A DNA stretch of 12,130 nt from Bacteroidales bacterium (GTDB lineage: Bacteria > Bacteroidota > Bacteroidia > Bacteroidales > VadinHA17). Below, piece by piece: positions 7,243-12,130 of this stretch (its first letter is position 1; every line of letters starts with the position of its first letter). Under the pieces are notes generated by a model that did not search any database, had not been told where the DNA came from, and worked only from the letters and a program-made list of their open reading frames with translations. The translations under genes and the position numbers were made by a program. The stretch lies in assembly GCA_030692905.1 (NCBI GenBank), contig JAUYBT010000155.1:1-12130 (forward strand), read 5' to 3'.

Positions 7243-8667
7243 TTAAAAATGCAAATCCCTCTCCCCTTTCTTCATCTTCTCAATTTTTTCCCTGGTACTG
7301 CCGGCAATTGCAGGTTCCAGTTTTTCGAGGTTTTTTTCAATTACCTTCCACCCTTTTTCCACAGTTTCTCCTTTTGCATAGTCGCAGATATATTCCGAAA
7401 GAGTAAGTATAGCATTAGGGGTGCAGAACTTTTTGATAAAACCAGGGACTGAAAACTCCATGAAATGTTCGCCGGTGCGTCCCATTCTATAGCACGATGT
7501 ACAGAATGAAGGCAGGTAATCGTTTGCAAGCAGTTCGTCGATAACTTCAGCCAGAGATCGTGGGTCACTTATCTTAAATTGTTCACGATTCAGATTCTGT
7601 TCCTCGTTTTTTGAATCTGAATATGAACCAAGCTCGAGTTTCGTTCCTCCATCTATCTGGGAAACACCATATTGCATGACTTCCCTGCGTACGTCCGGAG
7701 CTTCGCGAGCAGTAAGGATCAATCCTGTGTATGGAACAGCAAGCCTGAGGATTGCAACCAATTTTTTAAAATCATCATCGCTTGTCTCGTATTTTTTATC
7801 AAGGTTCAGACTCACAGCATCTTTTATCCGCGGAAACGAGATTGTATGCGGTCCGACATTATAACATGCTTCAAGATGATTAGTATGACGGACAAGTCCC
7901 AGAACCTCAAACCTCCAGTCATACAGTCCGAACAGGGCTCCTATTCCGACATCATCAATGCCGGCTTCCTGTGCCCTGTCGAGAGCTGTCAGACGCCATT
8001 CATAATCTTTCTTTTTACCGCCCAGGTGGTACCATTTATATGCCTCAGGGTGGTATGTTTCCTGAAAAACCTGGTAGGTGCCGATTCCTGATTCTCCAAC
8101 TATTCTAAATCCTTCAATATCAAGTGGAGCTGCATTAATATTCACTCTTCTTATTTCGCCATGGCCCTTCCTTACCCCGTACACTAATTTAACTGTATGA
8201 GCTATATATTCAGGTGAGTAATCGGGATGTTCGCCATAAACAAGAATTAACCTCTTTTGTCCGCAATCCTCAAGGGCCTCCACCTCCTGAATGATCTCAT
8301 TATCGCTCAATGTTTTCCTAATAGCATCTGCATTGGAAGCTCTGAAACCGCAATATTCACAGTTATTAATGCATTTATTACCAACATAGAGCGGGGCAAA
8401 AAGCACTATCCTGTTTCCATAAACTCTCTGTTTCAGTTCGCATGCCCCCTGTTTAATTTCATCGGACAGGTCTGTACCGACAGCATTTATGAGAACTGCA
8501 GTCTCTACCAGAGTAAGCCTTTGCTTATCGAGCGACTTAGCAATAACATCCCTCACCCTCTGTCTTTCAGGCTTTGTATTGTTTATCAGATTCCATATCT
8601 CTTCAGTATCAATGAATGGCTTCATCCGTTGATCGGGGATGCTCAGTTTTTCAGCAGAAAACCTCAT
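7243..8667 (-). CDS. hydG: [FeFe]-hydrogenase maturase HydG, radical SAM tyrosine lyase
   Basis: HydG cleaves tyrosine to p-cresol and dehydroglycine and delivers Fe with CO and CN- ligands for the H-cluster. From the ATG at 8667 the product is 474 residues, normal for the family. The radical-SAM cluster motif CX3CX2C is Cys99, Cys103 and Cys106 in CINNCEYCGFR. The auxiliary cluster motif CX2CX22C, diagnostic of HydG against ThiH, is complete at Cys389, Cys392 and Cys415, with CYRMGRTGE between. Other HydG signatures are YGNRIVLFAPLYV, FQETYHPEAY, AGIDDVGIGALFGLYDWRFE and NVGPHTISFPR. The frame stays open up to a TTG at 8682 that would overlap the rex stop codon; I chose the ATG because TTG starts are rare in this group and the first residues are not conserved. 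The gene follows rex with an 11-bp gap, or a short overlap if TTG is used, so the two are surely cotranscribed and probably translationally coupled. The N-terminus (about 20 residues before MKPFID) is unsure. Confidence 0.96.
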   Translation of the reverse strand: MRFSAEKLSIPDQRMKPFIDTEEIWNLINNTKPERQRVRDVIAKSLDKQRLTLVETAVLINAVGTDLSDEIKQGACELKQRVYGNRIVLFAPLYVGNKCINNCEYCGFRASNADAIRKTLSDNEIIQEVEALEDCGQKRLILVYGEHPDYSPEYIAHTVKLVYGVRKGHGEIRRVNINAAPLDIEGFRIVGESGIGTYQVFQETYHPEAYKWYHLGGKKKDYEWRLTALDRAQEAGIDDVGIGALFGLYDWRFEVLGLVRHTNHLEACYNVGPHTISFPRIKDAVSLNLDKKYETSDDDFKKLVAILRLAVPYTGLILTAREAPDVRREVMQYGVSQIDGGTKLELGSYSDSKNEEQNLNREQFKISDPRSLAEVIDELLANDYLPSFCTSCYRMGRTGEHFMEFSVPGFIKKFCTPNAILTLSEYICDYAKGETVEKGWKVIEKNLEKLEPAIAGSTREKIEKMKKGERDLHF

Positions 8668-8678
8668 GAAATAATAAT

Positions 8679-9305
8679 TCAAATTTTATTCTCTTTCACA
8701 AAATATGCTACCTTCTCTATAGAGGTTATCATATCATATTCTTCGAGATAGACTCCTGAAGGAACATTTAAAGGTATAGTTGTAAAATTGAGAATACCTT
8801 TTATTCCGAAACGGACTGCTTCTTCTGTTATCTCCCTGGCGAAATCGGGTGGAACAGTAAGAATGGCTATCCTGATATCCAGTTCTTTTATCATCCTTTC
8901 GATATCAGTGTAAGGATAACATTTCACACCCGAGATAACCCTATTAACCTTCTGTGGATCATTGTCGAATGAGGCAACAAGATTAAGTTTTGATCGTTTC
9001 CCCTTAAAATAACCTGCGACGGCTCTTCCAAGGTTCCCGATTCCGATTACTGCAACATTCATGCTTTCTTCAGAATCGATGATTTTTCCAATCGTATCAA
9101 TGAGCTCTCTCACATCGTATCCTTTTCTGAGAACACTCGAATAACCAATCAGCATCAGGTCGCGCCTGACCTGTACGGCTGTAATATGAAGACGGGCAGC
9201 CAGATCGTGAGAAAAGATGAAGTTTCTTTTTTCGTTAAGGCATTCCAGAAGTGTCCTTCTGTACTCACTAAGCCTTTCCACAGTTTTTCCTGGTAGTTTC
9301 ATCAT
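8679..9305 (-). CDS. rex: Redox-sensing transcriptional repressor Rex
   Basis: Rex is a cytosolic homodimeric repressor that binds DNA when NAD+ dominates and lets go when NADH accumulates, derepressing fermentation and hydrogen genes. The 208-residue product from ATG 9305 matches the usual length of about 210. The N-terminal winged helix (about 5-60) contains the highly conserved recognition region AVQVRRDLMLIGY, followed by KGYDVREL. A Rossmann NAD(H)-binding domain follows, with GIGNLG at 88-93 and the ribose-recognising acidic residue in SFDNDP (Asp114 region), then the C-terminal helix expected to swap between subunits (EYDMITSIEKVAYF). The open frame extends upstream to a TTG at 9419, but the extra 38 residues do not resemble Rex, and MMKLPGKTVERLSEYRR is the typical N-terminus (start at 9305 or 9302). 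It is the first gene of a rex-hydG unit with a probable Rex operator upstream, indicating autoregulation and NADH-controlled HydG production (inference). Confidence 0.96.
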   Translation of the reverse strand: MMKLPGKTVERLSEYRRTLLECLNEKRNFIFSHDLAARLHITAVQVRRDLMLIGYSSVLRKGYDVRELIDTIGKIIDSEESMNVAVIGIGNLGRAVAGYFKGKRSKLNLVASFDNDPQKVNRVISGVKCYPYTDIERMIKELDIRIAILTVPPDFAREITEEAVRFGIKGILNFTTIPLNVPSGVYLEEYDMITSIEKVAYFVKENKI

Positions 9306-9363
9306 GTTTTTCAAGTTATAGTTATTGGTTTTTTTTGGTAATCTGGTTGTAAATACTGTCTGA

Positions 9364-9392
9364 AAAAGATAATCCGGCATCATCATCTGCAA
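9364..9392 (-). promoter_or_regulatory. Candidate rex-hydG promoter
   Basis: On the minus strand TTG at 9392-9390 and TATCTTTT at 9371-9364 are separated by 18 bp. The second matches seven of eight positions of the Bacteroidota -7 consensus TAnnTTTG, and the spacing is one base below the usual 19-21 bp. It would give a leader of about 50 nt before the rex ATG at 9305. It lies about 90 bp from the Rex operator, so a further promoter nearer the operator cannot be excluded. Confidence 0.3.
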
Positions 9393-9478
9393 CCAGTATC
9401 GTAAAATCAAAATATTCAATTTCCTGCAAAGTTCTAAAAATTCTTTAAATCAAAGAGTTAATATGATAAATATGATTA

Positions 9479-9496
9479 TTGTTAAATTATTAACAT
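9479..9496. promoter_or_regulatory. Probable Rex operator (ROP) upstream of rex-hydG
   Basis: TTGTTAAATTATTAACAT is an 18-bp inverted repeat fitting the Rex operator form TTGTTAA-N4-TTAACAA at 13 of 14 defined positions (last A replaced by T). It lies in the spacer between the Nudix gene stop (9545) and rex, 173 bp before the rex start. Rex genes commonly carry such a site for autoregulation. The distance is larger than ideal for simple promoter blocking by the best promoter I can see, so either a promoter overlaps the site unseen or the leader is long. Confidence 0.65.
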
Positions 9497-9544
9497 TGGT
9501 TTGGGGTTCGGAAACTTTCTTGAAGAAATTGAGTTTTGGTTACA

Positions 9545-9982
9545 CTAGCTTTTCTTTTCCATCTTCATATATTCAATTGTTCTGTTAAAAAGATGAGGCT
9601 GGATATAAGGATGAGTCAGGTTTTCAGGAATATGATCCAGTAAAATAACTTCGGCTATTTCGGAAATATCAGGAATTGGACCAAGTTCAAAAACTTCTGC
9701 AAGATAAAGTCTTCCATATCCGGTTTCTCCAACTTTCTTCACCGAATAGGTCGCCACACAATTGAGGTTAAACCTTAATGCGCCTGTCTCCTCCATTAAT
9801 TCCCTGTGGGCTGCTTCAAGAGAGGTCTCACCCTTTTCAATATGCCCGCCGGCAATTTCAAAAGTGGTACGATTATGATGGCGGACGAATATCCATCTGT
9901 TCTCGAATTTTGCCGATATGACAGAATAGGTAAGTTTTGTATCAGGCTCAAATAAAGGGTCATAAAACTTAACTTCAGTCAT
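9545..9982 (-). CDS. Nudix hydrolase
   Basis: This small cytosolic hydrolase of nucleoside-diphosphate-linked compounds has 145 residues from the ATG at 9982. The Nudix box GX5EX7REUXEEXGU is complete at residues 46-68: Gly46, Glu52, then RELMEETGA from Arg60, with Glu61, Glu64 and Glu65 as expected metal ligands. Length and the single Nudix domain resemble house-cleaning MutT/ADP-ribose-type members; the substrate cannot be told from sequence. The frame is open up to a TTG at 10018, adding 12 residues (MLHSQLFINIFK) with no family resemblance, so MTEVKFYDP is the preferred start. It is divergent from the metallophosphoesterase gene with an 86-bp shared spacer, and is followed 239 bp later by rex on the same strand, with the Rex operator between, so it is likely a separate transcript. 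Confidence 0.93.
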   Translation of the reverse strand: MTEVKFYDPLFEPDTKLTYSVISAKFENRWIFVRHHNRTTFEIAGGHIEKGETSLEAAHRELMEETGALRFNLNCVATYSVKKVGETGYGRLYLAEVFELGPIPDISEIAEVILLDHIPENLTHPYIQPHLFNRTIEYMKMEKKS

Positions 9983-10042
9983 TTTGAAAATATTAATAAA
10001 CAGTTGCGAATGTAACAATAATCATGATAATTAATAATTAAG

Positions 10043-10050
10043 TACTTTTA
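10043..10050 (+). promoter_or_regulatory. Possible -7 element of the metallophosphoesterase gene
   Basis: TACTTTTA matches seven of eight positions of the Bacteroidota TAnnTTTG element and lies 18 bp before the ATG at 10069. I found no clear -33 partner. The surrounding spacer is very AT-rich, so chance is a real possibility. Confidence 0.22.
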
Positions 10051-10068
10051 CACGCTAAATTATTTTCA

Positions 10069-11250
10069 ATGGGATTCCTGATAATTCTTATCATAACTGA
10101 GGTTCTGACACCGGCGGTTTTGCGACAGCATTTTTACAGCATATCAAAGGCAAAATATTTCATTTCAATCATTATTCATGTTATCCTTAGTATCTGGCTC
10201 TGGGTCCTGTTTTTTGAAATAGATTCTTATAAAAGTTTTTTCGACACTCCCCGTCATATATGGCTGTTGATGAATATGACAGGAATGATGTGTGCGGTTG
10301 TAGTTCCCAGAGCTATATTAAATATATTCCATTTCACCGGCAGATTAGCAAGAATTAAAACCGGTAGCCATTTAAGATGGTTAACCAATACAGGGCTGAC
10401 CATAATGGTCTTGATTTTATCGATAATCGCTGTTGGTACACTATATGGAAGATTCAATTTCAAAACAGAAGCTGTAACAATCAAAATTAAAGGTTTAAAT
10501 AAAGATCTTGACGGACTTAAGATTGTCCAGTTGTCGGATATGCATCTCTCAGGTTTCTATAATCAGGGGAAGTTACTGCAAAAGATTATGGATGAGGTTA
10601 ACACCTATAAACCTGACCTGGTACTTAATACCGGCGATTTTGTAAGTTATGGATGGAGAGAATTTGACAGAAATGACACAATCCTTTCCAAAGTTAAAAG
10701 CAGGTATGGCAATTTTGCCGTAATGGGCAACCACGATTTCGGAACCTACCATCCATTTTTCACTGAGGCAGACAGAGACAATAATGTATTGATAATGAAT
10801 CAACTGATAAGGTCATCAGGATACAAAGTTCTTAATGATGAATTTACTATAGTCAATGTTGGAGATGCAAAGATCGGCCTGATAGGGATATTCACAAAGG
10901 GACGGCATCCTGATATGGTACATGGAGATCTTGGTAAGGCAATCTCCGGGCTTGACAGTGTTGACCTGAAAATACTCCTCAGCCACGATCCTAATCAATG
11001 GGAGGAGGAAGTGACCGGAAAAACTGACATAGATATTACTCTATCGGGGCATACCCATGGCATGCAGATGGGTATACTTACAAAAAAGTTCAAATGGAGT
11101 CCTTCAAAATATTTCTACCCTCATTGGAGTGGGCTTTACTCAGAAGGAAATCAATTTCAGTACGTTAACCGTGGACTTGGAGTTTTGTCGATTCCGTTCA
11201 GGATATGGATGCCACCCGAAATAACAATAATTACCATTAAACCGGAATGA
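10069..11250 (+). CDS. Membrane-anchored calcineurin-like metallophosphoesterase
   Basis: This 393-residue protein has an N-terminal membrane part and a C-terminal phosphoesterase domain. Hydrophobic segments lie at about 2-14, 31-49, 65-85 and 107-124, so it should sit in the inner membrane. The catalytic domain (about 148-390) shows all five motifs of the binuclear-metal family: DMH at 157-159, GD at 189-190, GNHD at 220-223, His306 in LLSHDP, and GHTHG at 327-331. It resembles YkuE-like Bacteroidota phosphoesterases of about 370-410 residues. The substrate is unknown; membrane phospholipid or lipid-linked diphosphate has been proposed for relatives, but nothing here decides it. The first hydrophobic segment begins immediately at the start codon, and an in-frame stop occurs upstream without another start, so the N-terminus may be slightly short but is not extendable. 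It stands alone: the Nudix gene is divergent, and hsdR begins 101 bp downstream. Confidence 0.92.
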   Translation: MGFLIILIITEVLTPAVLRQHFYSISKAKYFISIIIHVILSIWLWVLFFEIDSYKSFFDTPRHIWLLMNMTGMMCAVVVPRAILNIFHFTGRLARIKTGSHLRWLTNTGLTIMVLILSIIAVGTLYGRFNFKTEAVTIKIKGLNKDLDGLKIVQLSDMHLSGFYNQGKLLQKIMDEVNTYKPDLVLNTGDFVSYGWREFDRNDTILSKVKSRYGNFAVMGNHDFGTYHPFFTEADRDNNVLIMNQLIRSSGYKVLNDEFTIVNVGDAKIGLIGIFTKGRHPDMVHGDLGKAISGLDSVDLKILLSHDPNQWEEEVTGKTDIDITLSGHTHGMQMGILTKKFKWSPSKYFYPHWSGLYSEGNQFQYVNRGLGVLSIPFRIWMPPEITIITIKPE

Positions 11251-11351
11251 GGCCAAAGAGCCAAATCCTGCCAATGCTCATCTGATTGATAATTGCATTT
11301 TACAAGAAAATTATACGTAAATTAACCGATTAAATTCAGAATTGTAATTAA

Positions 11352-12130
11352 ATGTCAAACCAGAATCCTGAGCAAATAGCACGTGATAATATTGACAGAC
11401 AATTAATTGCTTGCGGCTGGATTATTCAAAGTATTAAGCAAGTAAATATTAATGCAGGTCTTGGTGTTGCGGTAAAGGAATATCTGACAGATGTCGGACC
11501 TGCAGACTATGTATTATTTGTGGACGGCAAACCTTGTGGAGTAGTTGAAGCAAAACGTGAAGAAGAAGGACATAGATTAGATACTCATGAAGACCAGACC
11601 GAGGGTTATGCTGCTGCAAAACTCAAACATCTGAAAAATGAGCCACTACCTTTTGTTTACCTCAGTACCGGAGAAATAACAAGGTTTACAGACTTCACCG
11701 ACCCTAAACCAAGAGCAAGGGAAGTATTCAGCTTTCACCGGCCCGAGACATTAAGAGAATGGCTGAAAAAAGATAAATCACTTAGAAAAAGACTGCACGA
11801 TTTACCCGCTTTGCAAACCCCGGGTTTAAGAGAATGCCAGATAATTGCAATCAATAATCTGGAAACTTCATTTAAAGAAAACCGGCCACGAGCCTTGATT
11901 CAGATGGCTACCGGTTCCGGAAAAACTTTCGCTGCCATCACTTTCATTTATCGATTGCTGAAATTCGCAAAAGCAAAACGTATTTTATTCCTTGTTGACA
12001 CAAGAAACCTTGGAGAACAGGCCGAGCAGGAGTTTATGTCATATGTGCCGAATGACGATAACCGGAAATTTACTGAACTATATAGTGTACAGCGTCTGAA
12101 GTCAAGCTACATACCTACCGACAGCCAGGT
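11352..12130 (+). CDS. hsdR: Type I restriction endonuclease subunit R (HsdR), N-terminal part
   Basis: An open frame from the ATG at 11352 runs to the window edge (259 complete codons; a full subunit is usually about 800-1100 residues). HsdR is the ATP-dependent translocase and nuclease subunit of type I restriction systems. The N-terminal nuclease domain of the PD-(D/E)XK type shows Asp52 in PADYVLFVDG, Glu67 and Lys69 in VVEAKRE, and the QxxxY motif typical of HsdR at Gln82-Tyr86. The superfamily 2 helicase domain follows, with Walker A MATGSGKT at 185-192 and motif Ia in ILFLVDTRNLGEQA at 211-224. No interruption is seen in the visible part. HsdM and HsdS would be expected nearby, outside the window; none lies upstream here. 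The gene starts 101 bp after the metallophosphoesterase, with no Shine-Dalgarno motif. Confidence 0.95.
   Translation, partial: MSNQNPEQIARDNIDRQLIACGWIIQSIKQVNINAGLGVAVKEYLTDVGPADYVLFVDGKPCGVVEAKREEEGHRLDTHEDQTEGYAAAKLKHLKNEPLPFVYLSTGEITRFTDFTDPKPRAREVFSFHRPETLREWLKKDKSLRKRLHDLPALQTPGLRECQIIAINNLETSFKENRPRALIQMATGSGKTFAAITFIYRLLKFAKAKRILFLVDTRNLGEQAEQEFMSYVPNDDNRKFTELYSVQRLKSSYIPTDSQ

Noticed and set aside
7243..8667. ThiH (thiamine biosynthesis tyrosine lyase) instead of HydG
   Set aside because: The complete CX2CX22C auxiliary-cluster motif at the C-terminus is characteristic of HydG, and no thiamine genes are nearby.
7672..8751. Longer plus-strand frames of 139 and 164 codons
   Set aside because: They lie antisense to hydG (the second also to the end of rex), whose motifs are complete; cysteine-rich, low-complexity translations without family features indicate chance frames.
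9306..9419. 38-residue N-terminal extension of Rex from a TTG
   Set aside because: The extension does not resemble Rex, which normally begins just before the LPxKTVERLxxYRR segment; the candidate promoter also falls inside it.
9983..10018. 12-residue extension of the Nudix protein from a TTG
   Set aside because: A rare start codon and no family-like residues; the ATG at 9982 gives a normal N-terminus.
9992..10021. Possible second Rex-like site (TTGCGAATGTAACAA) in the Nudix/metallophosphoesterase spacer
   Set aside because: One half deviates (TTGCGA) and the spacing is shorter than the 18-bp operator form, so symmetry is likely accidental.

Overview
The window reads as chromosomal DNA of a strictly or facultatively anaerobic, fermentative Bacteroidota (Bacteroidales-like) bacterium. 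Supporting signs are the moderately AT-rich sequence, start codons without Shine-Dalgarno motifs, a TAnnTTTG-type promoter element before hydE, and protein families (fused ADP-forming acyl-CoA synthetase, HydE, HydG, Rex, M14 metallopeptidase) whose sequence style is that of anaerobic Bacteroidota. The taxonomic call is inference; there is no rRNA or other marker gene here.

Layout. Bases 1-3014 (minus strand) hold a two-gene unit: a fused acetate/acyl-CoA ligase (ADP-forming), then a class I/II PLP aminotransferase that runs off the left edge. A 296-bp divergent spacer separates it from hydE (plus strand, 3311-4408), encoding a radical-SAM maturase of [FeFe]-hydrogenase. Next on the same strand is a large secreted M14-type zinc peptidase (4588-7155). 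Converging on it from the right is a minus-strand unit rex-hydG (9305-7243): the NADH/NAD+ sensing repressor Rex and the tyrosine lyase HydG, which supplies the CO and CN- ligands of the H-cluster. A near-perfect Rex operator lies upstream of rex. Further right are a minus-strand Nudix hydrolase, a divergent membrane-anchored metallophosphoesterase, and the first 259 codons of a type I restriction enzyme subunit HsdR, cut by the right edge.

How the genes may work together. Peptidase, aminotransferase and ADP-forming acyl-CoA ligase fit a peptide/amino-acid fermentation route: protein is degraded outside the cytoplasm, amino acids are transaminated to 2-oxoacids, these are oxidised to acyl-CoA by enzymes not in the window, and acyl-CoA is cleaved with ATP formation. 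HydE, HydG and Rex belong to the disposal of the electrons as H2. HydF and the hydrogenase structural genes are not in the window. The individual assignments are firm; their functional union is inference from adjacency.

Non-coding structure: heptanucleotide tandem repeats of opposite purine/pyrimidine polarity lie just downstream of both hydE and the peptidase gene, and at the second site they fold into a long imperfect hairpin between convergent genes. No RNA genes, CRISPR arrays, insertion sequences or origins were seen. No clearly new biological system could be supported; the most interesting points are the redox-regulated rex-hydG unit and the heptamer repeat elements.
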